This document shows positions 1-10,349 of a stretch of 64,000 bases of DNA, piece after piece. The notes beneath the pieces are model-generated. The model saw only the letters and a program-made list of their open reading frames with translations, did not search any database and was not told the origin of the DNA. Both the position numbers and the translations under genes were made by a program. Each line of letters starts with the position of its first letter. Positions within the stretch are counted from its first letter, which is position 1. This DNA comes from Coriaria nepalensis (lineage: Eukaryota > Streptophyta > Magnoliopsida > Cucurbitales > Coriariaceae), in the NCBI GenBank assembly GCA_027186245.1, contig CP114490.1, forward strand, positions 6,456,501 through 6,520,500. Direction: 5' to 3'.

Positions 1-366
1 GGTTTGATGCCCTTTCCACTGCTGCCTTCATGATTAGCCATCTTCCAAGTCTTCTTCTTGATAAGAAGTTGTCATTTAAACTTTTATTTTGAATTTCTCC
101 AAACTATTCTTCTTTTTGTGTTTCCAAATGGAAGTGTTATCTCTTCCTTGGTCCGACAAAGGCAGACAAGTTAAGTCCAAAATCAACCATTTGTTTATTC
201 ATTAGTTATAGTCCTAATTACAAGGGTTATAGATGCTTTAATCCTCTCACCCAAAAGGTTTACATCTCCCACCATGTCATTTTATTGAAACCACATTCCT
301 TTTCTCACACCAAAAGACTCATCCTCATCCCATCCTCTCATCACTCAATCCCTATGGGCACCTACC
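1..366 (+). pseudogene. Ty1/copia integrase C-terminal fragment, decayed
   Basis: Translation on + with stops and frame changes gives the end of a copia integrase: a stretch reading like 'DKKLSFKLLF', then 'KADKLSPKS', 'YSPNYKGYRCFNPLTQKVYI' and a following histidine-rich segment. This matches the conserved region between the integrase core and the reverse transcriptase of plant copia polyproteins. In-frame stops and the cut at the window edge make it a dead fragment. It runs straight into an LTR-like sequence at 367 with no reverse transcriptase or RNase H between, so the internal region was deleted. Confidence 0.75.
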
Positions 367-855
367 TGTTGGGCATGGTGTCGTAAAAGTATGTGATGAG
401 TATTGTTTTATGAAATTAATAAAAGTGATATTTTTTTATATAATTGTTATGAATGTATTATTATTGAATAATGTGTATAAACATAAGAAAATTCTAAATT
501 CATTTATGTGATTATAATCTTGTATTGATAGGAGATGATTAAGATTATAAGTTAATAAATTAAATTGTCTCCAACATATTAAAGTATGGAATCTTTAATT
601 GATGATTGCTTGTACGGTTCACCAGCATTACAAATGCAAGTGATCTACATCTTAGTAGAAGTACTTTATATAATTAGATTATATATGACAATATCTGATA
701 TGACTTATTTGCAAGAAAATAGTTTTCTAGGAAAATTTTGTAATTATGAGATAATTAGTGTTAATTAATTAATTAATTAATTAAAAGATGTATTTGAAAT
801 GATGAATTTCGAAATTCATATATTAAATAATAATATATAAAAAAAATTTAATTGA
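367..855 (+). repeat. Copia LTR fragment with internal deletion
   Basis: The sequence starting TGTTGGGCATGG is similar, in reverse complement, to the solo LTR seen in each 6.4-kb tandem copy (11343-12911). Its first 330 bases match the part of that LTR from 12911 back to about 12560. From about 697 the match jumps to 11910-11750, so roughly 650 bases are missing here. It carries a short (TTAA)n stretch near 760-785. Confidence 0.6.
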
Positions 856-860
856 CGAAG

Positions 861-3800
861 ATGCTCGCTCGTATCAGAGCAAAGATGAGGGAGGACCTAC
901 AACATATAGGAGCAGCGAGGGCTGAGGTCTCACTAGCGCAACAATGAGATCATTTGAACCCATCGAGGGGTAAATAACCTACGGATGATGAGGGGCATTC
1001 TAATATCAACCATGTGATGGAGGTTGCGAATTCTGAGGATCTTAGAGCGAAGCTTAGCACAGAGAAGGAGAATAATATGGTTCTCAAAGCTAAGAGAGAT
1101 AAGGAGGTCGACAAAAGGTTTTACGAGTTAGAAGCGCTCATCAAGAAGATGGTCGATCCGACATCTATGAAGTTGAGCAGTCCCTTTACTTAGAGGGTCA
1201 TAGATGCTGCCCTACCACCTAATTTATGTCAGCCTCAGATAAAATGGTATGATGGGACTTAAGATCCTCGATATCACGTCGAGGCATATGGGATCATGAT
1301 GAGGCTGAATGGATTTTGAAATGAGCTTATGTGTCAGGCCGTTCACATCACGCTGAAGAATGCCACCATAGAGTGGTACTGATTCTTAGCCCCAGGATTG
1401 ATAGACTTGTTTTGTGACCTAAGTTCCTAGCTAACTTCATGGGATCAAAGACTCTAAGGATTCCCGTTATTAGCCTTAACACAATTAAGTAATATCCGAG
1501 AGAGCCTCACTTGATTATGTCGATCATTTCCACACTATGGCCAACAAGACAGAAGAACCTACCTATGTGAGGGTCTTGCATGTTTTTCTAGGGGGAACTA
1601 ACGACATAGAGTTCATCAGTTAGTTGGGAAAATTATCCTTCAAATCCTTTTCTAAGGCCCTCATTGAAGCTAGAAGGATTGAGGTAATAACTGAGACGGT
1701 AAAGAAGCAAGTAATATCTCAACTGGGATAAGCTGAAGAGAGCGGCTTGACCGATGATCACAAGAGGAAGAAAGATGAACCACAGTAAAAGGTCAGATTA
1801 GGGAAATGAGAGGAAGAAGAAAGCTGAAAGGAGAATGACCCTGACATGAGGATTAACATGTTACAACCTAAGTAAACCTTTACCCTTTTAACCTGCAACA
1901 TCGAGGTAATCTACACCTATTTTAAGGAATAGAATCTGTTCAGAGCAGCTAAGACATTGAAGAGCACCTGAGCTCAGAGGGACCAGATGCTCTAATATAA
2001 GTATCAACATGACCACAGTCATCACATCAAAGAGTGTAACCAGCTGAAGAGGGGGATTTAGACTCTCATTCATGAGGGGTACTTAGGCGAGTATATGGAT
2101 AAAGGCCGAAGAGCCCCTAGAGGAAATAAAGGAAGAAGAGGGAACAATAGGGAAGGCCTCAAGGTTGAGCAAGTTGGGGCTGTAGTTGAACACCAAGGGG
2201 TGGCCAGAGAGATCCATGTGATTACTAGTATGCTAAAAGGGGGTGATTTTAGTTTGAAAAGGAAAGGGTGGCTGAGGTCATTGGCACAAGTTGAGGCCTT
2301 CTCTCTATTAATCATGGTTCAGCTAACCAGCAGTCTAGATATCAATTTTAGCAAAGCTGATGAGCATGGGGTGAGGTACCTGTATAATGAAGCCAAGGTT
2401 AGCTTGGTGAGTGCCTCATCTAGCCTCATTCATTGAGTATTAGTGGAGACAGGGAGTGCCGCATACGTTATCTTCATGTACACTTTCGAGTGGATGAAGA
2501 AAAGGAATGCGAAGTTGAAGCCTGTCAACACTCCCTTTGCAGAATTCTTAGGGAGTGTAGTGTATCCTAAAGAAGTTATCAGCATACCCATTATCGTTGA
2601 AGAAGAGCCATGTTGAGCCACTATCATGGTAAACTTCCTTGTGGTGAGTTATATGTCGGGCTACAGCATCATACTTGGCCACTCATCAAATGCCATAGGA
2701 GCTATTATGTGGATTAAACATATGGCAATGAAGTTTCCTAATAAGGGGGAGTGGGAGTTTTCAAAGGCAACCATATGTGGGCACGCTAGTGCTATGTGGC
2801 TACCCTGAAAAGAGAGGCCTCAACTCAGGCCGAGGGTGTTAATGCGATTGAGGTTGCAATCCCCATGGATGAGGATGAGAACAAGAAAGCTAAGAAGAAT
2901 ATGTGAAAAGAGAATGAGAGGATGAGACAAACAAGGGTTGCCTTAGCTGAGCCCCATCAGTTGATAAAGTTCGAAAGAGGGAGGGAGTTGAAGGTAGAAG
3001 CCTATTTGCCTGAGGTCAAGCACCCGTTGATTGTTCCATGCCTAAGGATAACCTCGACCTGTTTACCTGGGACATGTGTGAGCTGCTTCGAATATGTGAA
3101 AACATGATTGCTCATCAGTTGGTGTTGAAGTTAGAGGCACGCCCTGTCAGGAAAATGAGTAGAAAATTCAATGAAGAAAGGAACATGGTTGCTACAGAGG
3201 AAGTAAAGAAGTTACTGGTAATCAAAGAGGTCTAATACTCGAAAAAGTTTTCTAATATGGTCATAATATCGAAGGGTAGGGGCAAATAACGCTTATGTGT
3301 AGACTTCAGAATCTGTTGTCTAGCTTCGATCTAATAGTGGACACGACGGCTAGACACGAGCTACTCAATTTCATGGACGCTTATTTGAGATATAATCAAG
3401 TAAAGTTTTGGTCCGAGGATCAAGAGAAAAATCTTCTTCATCATTGACAATGGCAGTTACTGTTACAAGGTCATGTCTTTTGGCTGAAGAATGCTAAAGC
3501 CACCTTCTAGAGGCTGGTGAATGGTATGTTCCCGGATTAGCCGGGGAAGACAATTGAAGTTTATATGGATGACATTCGAGTGAAGAATTTAAGGAAAGGG
3601 GATCATCACGAGTACTTAAGAGGGACTTTCTCAATGATGAGAAGATACGAAATGAAGTTGAACCTAGAAAAATATGCATTTGGGTTTTGGATCTAGGGAG
3701 TTTATAGGCTACATTGTTCATCATCGGGGAATTAAGGCGAATCCCATAAAAATTCAAGTTGTACTCTAAGAAGGATATTTAAGCATTGATAAGAAGGGTG

Positions 3801-4010
3801 GCAGCCCTAAATCGATTTGTCAGTCACACAGTCGACATATTCCTCCCCTTCTTCCAGTACTTGAAAAGCGCTAACAAGTAAGGATCAACTAAAGAATATG
3901 ATAAAGCATTCTTTGAGCTTAAGAAGTACCTCACGTCGGTTCCAAGGCTGAGCTAACCGGAAGTAGGAAAAGAGCTGAAGCTATATCTTCCGACCAACTT
4001 GGTAATGTTT
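861..4010 (+). mobile_element. Decayed Ty3/gypsy retrotransposon body (gag-protease-RT-RNase H)
   Basis: Broken reading frames on + follow the order of a gypsy polyprotein. Near 1230-1700 is a Retrotrans_gag-like block ('WYDGT', 'AYGIMMRLNGF', 'NATIEWY'). Near 2440-2660 is an aspartic protease-like 'ETGSAAYV' segment. At 3290-3760 lie reverse transcriptase motifs: 'NGSYCYKVMSF', then 'VYMDDIRVKN' with the catalytic DD, then 'MKLNLEKYAFGF'. At 3770-4005 is the RNase H connection ('RRVAALNRFVSH'). Stops are frequent throughout, and the element is cut off at about 4010 where a copia fragment on the other strand begins. No LTRs were identified. Gag and protease resemble the gypsy element at 53770-58140, so the two may belong to one family. 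Confidence 0.8.
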
Positions 4011-4019
4011 TGTTTGGTC

Positions 4020-5700
4020 TTCTTTAATATTTTTATCATATAATATTATTGGATCTTCTTCTTGAAAGATTGGCCACATATCCCTCAGATATGTTGAGAA
4101 ATCAATCTTAACTAAATATATTATTGACTTGTTATCATAAATTAATAGAAATTATGTATGGCTTAAAGATATAGCAAATTATAATTTATTTTATAGAGCC
4201 ATGGTATAATTGCTCCACCATTAGTAAGTAAGTAACTCACTAGAGATCGAGTTTTATGTGGATCAAATAAAAACATTTTATGAACATAACAAATTCATTT
4301 TTGTCTAGAATAAAATAAACCTAAATCACTTATTACTTGAAGATAACGAAATATATCAATCTAATATCTTCATATTTAAGAGGAATAAAATCTTGATAAC
4401 AAATTTACAAAGAATGACTAAATTAAGTCATGTATCATTACCAAGATACGTTAATGTATCTATTATACTAAGATATAATACTTCAGGGCCAAGTACTTGT
4501 TTGTTATCTTCTTAGGTCAAATAAAGCTTTTATTTACATCAAGCAATCGAACAACCAGACTTAATGGATGTAATTTTTCCACGTGAAAACGTTTTATGAT
4601 CACTTCTATATAAAGTTGATTGATGAATATGAATCTCATCAACTAAATGCACTATCTCTAGGCCAAGACACAAATTTTATTTTTCTAAGATCTGTCATAT
4701 TAAAATCTTTCTTTATGAAATCTACTACCTTTGAAAGTTCTTTAGGAACTCAAATAATGTTCAAATTATCGTCATACGTTACAAATTCATATCATTATTA
4801 GAAAACAAATTTTTTTTTTATAATCAAATATTTACTAAGACTTTTATGTCACATCCATCCAATTAGCTTTAAATATAAGTATATTGATTGCATAAATCCT
4901 CAAATATTGAATTACATATTTAAGGTATTTTAAATCCTTAAGGATTTTTATAACATTATCATGTATGTGTTCCATATAAATATTTGTAATCATATCGTTA
5001 GATATGTATTCCGAGTCTTTCGCGTCTTTTCAGATTAATAGGATATTAAAAATTACTCAAATCCACCACAAGAAATATGTATCTCTATAATCAATATCAA
5101 GTATTTAAACTGTAGGTCTGCCATAAGTTGTTTATATCTTATGAGTTTAATCTCTTTTCAAAAACATGGTTTTTCATTTTAGTAGTTTTACACATTCAAG
5201 TATTTAAACTACAAGTTCAAAAATATCTCACATTTTATAATTGTATCCAATTCTACTAGAATTATATATTTTTTATATTGGTTAGTCTAGTTAAAAAATT
5301 ATATATATTTTTTATTCAAAATGACTTAACTTATTAAAATCTTTTTATCTTTATAACTTTTAGATACCTGAGCCCCTTCTAATTTTTATGTTTTGTTATA
5401 TCTATAGTCTTTTCATGAGTATCATCCTCTATAATTTAGGCAACTAATGCTTTTATATTTCAATGATTTTTTTTATATGGAACCGATTGGTCACCATGTT
5501 GCAAGCGTGTCTTATATTAATTTTCCAAAATATTAAGAGAATGTCTTATTGGGACATTAATTTGAGCTGATATATTTCTAGCTAGTATAAGTGACTTGGT
5601 TATTATTTTAAGGTCAATAAATACATCCGATATTTAATTTCCTGTAAATCATCTTTTGATTTTGTCCACAATATCAAGATATTAACATTATGTAACTTTT
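4020..5700 (-). mobile_element. Decayed Ty1/copia pol fragment
   Basis: The minus strand read from 5700 down to 4020 gives scattered copia pieces. There is the linker before reverse transcriptase ('VTKSLIPARNISAQ', 'YKTRLQHGDQS', 5470-5610), then reverse transcriptase C-terminal signals ('MTDLRKIKF', a degraded 'YIEVIIKRFHVEKLHPL'; 4550-4720), then scraps of the RNase H region (4030-4500). Nearly every stretch is broken by stops and frameshifts. The match rests on order and short motifs, so boundaries are approximate. Confidence 0.6.
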
Positions 5701-6708
5701 TTTTTGACCGGTTATTTTCTCCCCATAATTTTTAAGCAAAACTTGACACTACAACATGCCACTAAATCTAGCAGTACCAAAAAGCACCACAAAAGAATGC
5801 CACAAATTAGTGGTAAACTTTAGCAAGAAAATGAGAATATGCCACGGAATTTAGCGACAAATAGCCGACCTGCAAAAAATATGATAATTTTAGCTACTAA
5901 TGTTGGCGGCACACATGCGAGACCACGAGCTCCATTTTAGCAGCACCGACCCGAAAAGTGACATTAAATGAAAACAACATGTTGACCTAACATCATGTGT
6001 CGCTAACCATACAGTCGCGGCAGTGCTAGAATGGCATCGATCTTGTACCACCAGTGTTTGTTGTTACATGACTTTTATCGGCACATTTTGTCATTTAACA
6101 GTACTTATATAGTGTCACTAAAGAGCATGTTAGCAGTGTGCGTTCAGCACCACCTAAACATACCGCGAATAGATCCAATTTAGCGGTACTTATTTAGAAT
6201 ATTTGTACATTATATCACTGTATATCATGACTACCAAAATGACGTTAATATATCATGAATTTAGCAACACAACAAATTATACTGCTATGTTAGCATTATA
6301 TATGTCTTAATTTGTGCAGCGAATAAATATTGATAAGTTAATTACGAATAAACAATATTTATTACAGTAGTTCGTTGGTTGGACTAAGATACTACTAAGC
6401 TCGCCGCTATATTTTATTATGTAATATAAAACAAAATGACGACGTCGTATAATACGAAAATGAAACAGGTTTGATTTTGTTTCTTCCTCGTTATTTCCAT
6501 TCCATCTCATCCTTCTATATATGAAAAACAAAATTTTTTTAGTTCCCTCCTAATTTTATATCCTTTATATTCTCTTACCATGCTGCTCTATTCAATTTTT
6601 AATTCCCCCTTCTGTGCTATCTAATCCTTATTCATAAAATATACAAACTCTCACTTCCTATCTGCTTCCCTCACCTCACTTAAGTCCGTCGATCTCTGCT
6701 TCTCTCAC

Positions 6709-6861
6709 ATGGGCTTCGATCTCTCTGCTCTCAGTCGCGTCCTGGATATGTATCCTCAGCTTCTCACCTTCAATCCACACGACGATCTATACCCGATCCT
6801 CGACTTCCTTCTCCCCTCCTCCCGCTTCACCTCAAAACCCAACTCTCCTTGCCATTATTGA
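6709..6861 (+). pseudogene. Captured mTERF-like gene fragment
   Basis: A 50-codon open frame starting at the ATG reads MGFDLSALSRVLDMYPQLL and continues with 'NPHDDLYPILDFLLP'. This is the repeat signature of plant mitochondrial transcription termination factor (mTERF) proteins, which act on organellar nucleic acid. The frame stops soon after and is followed by a donor-like AAG|GTAAGG, so only one short exon piece is present, against several hundred residues in a full mTERF. It sits inside the CACTA-like element and is repeated at 13107-13259. Family assignment is by motif only; any expression is unknown. Confidence 0.55.
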
Positions 6862-7113
6862 GCAAGGTAAGGGTTTATTTATTTATTTTTTGGTTTTACT
6901 GATTTATTGTCTTCGGGTTATTGGCCTGTCTTCTCTCTAAGTCTTCTTCTTCCTTCTACTTTTTGAACCAGAAAGTTTAAGGTTTCTTTAGACCACCTAT
7001 CTTCTGCTTCTTGAATCCACAAATACATGTTGATCTTTCAGATCATTTTTCATATCATTAAAAAAACAAAACAAAGAAAAAAAGATCAGTGAATTTTAAC
7101 CTTTCTGATTCAG

Positions 7114-7600
7114 GATAAAAAACGTGATGCTCTAATAGACGTCTGTTATTCTACTAAACTCCAAGTTCATCAGTTGATTAAAGAGACGGTTTATATGTTA
7201 GGGGATGTTGCTCAACAGTTTCTTCCTTTGATATATTTTTTTATAGTATTGGAGGATTACTGTTAATTTTGTAGAAATTGCATAAGGAAAATGAAAAATT
7301 GTTGGGTAGACTGAGAGAAATCACTAGCCGGATCTTCCCAGGTAAGTTATCTTCTCTTCACATTTAGAGCTTGGTTTCCATTCCATTGGGAGAGGCAAAA
7401 GTTTCTAGTTATTTCTGAGAGCTGTTACATAGGATGGTTAGAGATACTCTTATTAGCTCACGAAAACATTCAAAAGTTAGGGAGTCATCCCGATGATCAG
7501 TCATGGGAATGTTAGTCTACATTTGATCTATGATACTAACTTTTTTATTTTGCTTTTCAGCTGTCAAGTCCATTACCCTGAGGATAGACGAATGCTGAAC
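7114..7600 (+). pseudogene. Captured exon pieces of an unidentified gene
   Basis: Three exon-like pieces with plausible splice borders lie here. The first starts after TTCAG at 7114 and encodes 'STKLQVHQLIKETVYMLGDV'. The second (about 7274-7340), between TGTAG and CAG|GTAAGT, encodes 'LHKENEKLLGRLREITSRIF'. The third, after CTTTTCAG near 7560, encodes 'AVKSITLRIDEC' and then a stop. The second piece looks coiled-coil. I do not recognise the parent gene; it could be the same donor or a different donor from the mTERF piece. The arrangement is repeated in copy 2 (about 13512-13998). Confidence 0.4.
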
Positions 7601-8015
7601 CTCAGACCCAGACCATGGCCATGGGGAGGTACCTAATCATGTTTGAAGCAGGAAGTTGATTTCAATAACAAAATTATTAATATGAGAAATCAAGAAAATA
7701 AAGTTGATAGTAGAAGTGATTCAATAATAGAAAGCTTATCGGCACTACTTTATAATATAATTAGTTGTATATATTTGCTACACTTAATTGTGATAGAGTT
7801 TAAAGGTATAATTAGTTAAGATTCAACCTCATGCTACATTTATAATATAATTGATTAAGTTGATCGGTTCTTTATGCCGCTAAGTACCATTTACGGTCCG
7901 CCGGTTACGGAATGCACCAAGTGCTGCTAAACCATTCCTTTAATGTAAATTGAGCGGCGCTTACTTGCTTTAGCGGTGCGTCTTTGGTGCTGCTAAAGCA
8001 CCTTTTTTCATAGTA

Positions 8016-8910
8016 CATAAATATATCATTTTGGGTTGTCAAGAGTTTTTAACTTTTAAAGGAAACAAAAATAAATTTAATGGGGAAATTTTTAAATACA
8101 GTATAAATTTTGGGGTTGAACTTTGGAAACATGGCATATTGATTAAACAAGCCACAGCAACTTTTCGAGTCAAATTCAAAATTAGGTCTCAGTTCTAATT
8201 TTTTAAAATTTTCAGATCTAAGTTTTTAAATATAAATTACATTTAAATTTTTTAAGTAGGGTAGACAATTTTGATTATGTGGAATTTCAGTTTCGGACTT
8301 AATATTAGTACTTGAGTACTTGATAAAGTACTTGTATTTGTAACAAAATTACTTTTCTCAAATAATTTTAATGGAGGGTGTCATGTGCTTGGCATATGAT
8401 CATTAAATCCATTAGCCAGAGAAAATTTTAATCTCTAAATTGACCCCACACCTTCAAAATTTTATTCTTTCTTTCTTTTTTTTCTTTTTTTTTCTTTTTA
8501 AATAAATTTTAAATCATTTATTTTCCTTCTTTTTTTTTTTTTCAATACCCTAACAACACCGCCTCCACTGTTGGCACCACTATCCCCACCGTCGCACCGC
8601 CACCCTTTCTTTGGAAATCGATTTTTGTTTCCTTACAAGATTGATTTTGAAATCTAAATAAAAAGCAGTCTAGAAACCCAATCAAAAATCAAAACTGATC
8701 TTGGTTTCTAAAGTTTATTCTTTGCAAGCTAGATCCATCTTAATCTAGAAAGCCAAAATCAATTCTGATATGGGATACTATACCCTGTTCGATTTGATTT
8801 TCATTTGTACGTGCAGTGGCACCCGATAGAGAAAGTTTTGGTATGTAGCGCAATGGCGGATTGACAGTATCGAGATTGAGAAAAAAAAAATTGTTAAAAT
8901 TTATATAGGG
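8016..8910. other. Spacer between the CACTA-like end and the foldback element
   Basis: This stretch is AT-rich with C/T-rich and poly-T tracts at 8460-8545 and a short GC-richer patch near 8560-8620. No open frame longer than about 60 codons or recognisable gene was seen. The poly-T tract differs by two bases between the tandem copies (second copy 14414-15306). Confidence 0.6.
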
Positions 8911-9253
8911 GTAAGAAAATAAATAAAATATAATAAAATTTTGATAAATTAATATTATTATACTTAAATAATTAATTTATTAATTTATAAAAAAAATTAA
9001 TATATTATTATTAAATTGAGATCTAAAATTATTATTTAGTTAAGAATTTTAATTTATCAAATATTAATATATTAAAATTTTATTATATCAACATAAAACT
9101 TATTCATCTGTTTAAGGAATACAATAAAATTTTAATATATTAATATTTAATAAATTAATAATTTTAATTAAATAATACCATTTAATTTCAATTTAAATAT
9201 ATATAAATTTTCTTAATTATTTAATATTTTATTAAAGTAATAAATTTTCTTAC
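8911..9253. mobile_element. AT-rich foldback (MITE-like) element upstream of CXE copy 1
   Basis: A 343-bp imperfect palindrome begins GTAAGAAAAT and ends ATTTTCTTAC, a perfect 10-bp terminal inverted repeat. The arms match each other over most of their length: the left-arm stretch around AATATATTAAAATTTTATT at 9065-9083 pairs with AATAAAATTTTAATATATT around 9123. They meet at a short loop near 9084-9116. It has no coding capacity. No target duplication was recognised at its ends. It lies about 130 bp upstream of the CXE start codon, so it could affect promoter behaviour; that is inference. Confidence 0.55.
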
Positions 9254-9386
9254 TTCCAAAAATATTAATTTAATTTTTTTTCACAGAAGCGTCCAAATTG
9301 CAATAATGCAATTGATCTTCCCTAGACCAACACTAAAGGAATACAAATAAGTTACGACAATCCTGTTTTTTTCGTTCTTCATCACC

Positions 9387-10349
9387 ATGGCTTCTTCAAA
9401 CACTAGTGAAATTGCTCTGGATTTTAGCCCCATGCTTAAAATTTACAAAAACGGTCACGTAGAAAGAATCTGGGGCACCGCCGTGCTCCCAGCCGGTACT
9501 GACCCCATAACCGGTGTCGAATCCAAAGACGTCGTAATATCCGCCGAAACCAGCGTCGCCGCCAGACTCTACCTTCCTAAAACCGCCGCACAAACTCAAA
9601 TCAAACTCCCCCTCCTCGTTTACTTTCACGGCGGCGGGTTTTGCGTCGAAACTCCTTACTCGCCAATCTACCACAACTACCTCAACACCTTAACAGCCGA
9701 AGCCAACATTGTCGCGGTCTCCGTTGACTACCGGCGGGCACCGGAGCATCCGCTCCCCATCGCTTTCGAAGATTCATGGGCTGCGCTCAAATGGGTCGGA
9801 TCCCACTTCGCCGGAACCGGTCTGGAAGAGTGGCTGACCCAACATGCTGATCCAAACCGTCTGTTCCTCGCTGGAGACAGCGCCGGCGGTACTATCACTC
9901 ACCAGATGGCTCTACGCATAGGTACAAAAGGTTTAGCCGGATTAAAGCTTAGAGGGATTAATCTGGTGCATCCATATTTCTGGGGGGAAGATCTGATCGG
10001 AGAAGAGAAAAATGCAGAGGCGAGCAAGAAGGAATTGGCTGAGAAGCTGTGGCTTTTTTTGTGCCCGGAAACGGGTGGGTGCGACGACCCGCTTATCAAT
10101 CCGGATAAGGATCCGAATTTGGGGAAACTAGCGGGCGAGAAGGTATTTGTTTGTGTGGCGGAGAAGGATTTGTTGAAGGATCGAGGTTGGTTTTATAAGG
10201 AGGTGTTGGAGAAGAAAGGGTGGGGAGGAGTTGTAGAGGTCAGAGAAGATAAAGGAGAGGATCATGTTTTTCATTTGTACAATCCAAGCGGTGAGAAGGC
10301 CATGGATATGATGAAAGCGTTTGCTCGATTTATGAGTGAAAATAATTAA
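9387..10349 (+). CDS. CXE: Plant class I carboxylesterase (CXE), copy 1
   Basis: Single-exon gene for a 320-residue alpha/beta-hydrolase of the plant carboxylesterase family (the hormone-sensitive-lipase-like group that includes HID and GID1). These enzymes hydrolyse short acyl esters, often in specialised metabolism, in the cytosol. The oxyanion-hole motif HGGGF lies at residues 81-85 and the nucleophile elbow GDSAGG at 163-168, with Ser165. The other triad members are probably Asp261 (in AEKDLLKDR) and His293 (in GEDHVFHL). A serine rather than threonine nucleophile argues against isoflavanone dehydratase activity, and the retained His argues against a GID1-type receptor. The start is in a good context (CACCATGG) and the length is normal for the family. 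There is no signal peptide. The gene is GC-richer than its surroundings. The substrate cannot be deduced. An identical protein is encoded at 15783-16745. Confidence 0.95.
   Translation: MASSNTSEIALDFSPMLKIYKNGHVERIWGTAVLPAGTDPITGVESKDVVISAETSVAARLYLPKTAAQTQIKLPLLVYFHGGGFCVETPYSPIYHNYLNTLTAEANIVAVSVDYRRAPEHPLPIAFEDSWAALKWVGSHFAGTGLEEWLTQHADPNRLFLAGDSAGGTITHQMALRIGTKGLAGLKLRGINLVHPYFWGEDLIGEEKNAEASKKELAEKLWLFLCPETGGCDDPLINPDKDPNLGKLAGEKVFVCVAEKDLLKDRGWFYKEVLEKKGWGGVVEVREDKGEDHVFHLYNPSGEKAMDMMKAFARFMSENN

Larger units (their letters stand above)
5747..8015 (+). mobile_element. CACTA-like transposon carrying host gene fragments (Pack-CACTA type), candidate
   Basis: The left end begins CACTACAA, the diagnostic start of plant CACTA elements. 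It is followed by about 500 bp dense in short related motifs in both orientations, such as TAGCAGTACC, TTAGCAGCACC and TTTAGCGGTAC, as expected of subterminal repeats. The right end (7870-8015) has the inverted versions (TTTAGCGGTGCG, GCTGCTAAAGCACC) and stops at ..CATAGTA, close to the expected ..TAGTG. No transposase is visible, so it would be non-autonomous. The interior (6640-7600) holds intron-bearing pieces of host genes, including an mTERF-like piece. No 3-bp target duplication could be confirmed. The right part, from 6598, lies inside the tandem duplication and is repeated at 12996-14413. Confidence 0.5.

Noticed and set aside
5711..5740. Short similarity (TTTTCTCCCCATAAT) with the end of the tandem unit at 12929-12960
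   Set aside because: Only about 30 bases with mismatches. It was considered as a duplication border or target site, but the real borders are at 6598 and 12980.
9396..10099. Open frames of 92 and 66 codons on the minus strand within CXE copy 1, and the same in copy 2
   Set aside because: They are antisense shadows of the GC-rich CXE coding sequence, with no start context and no recognisable domain.
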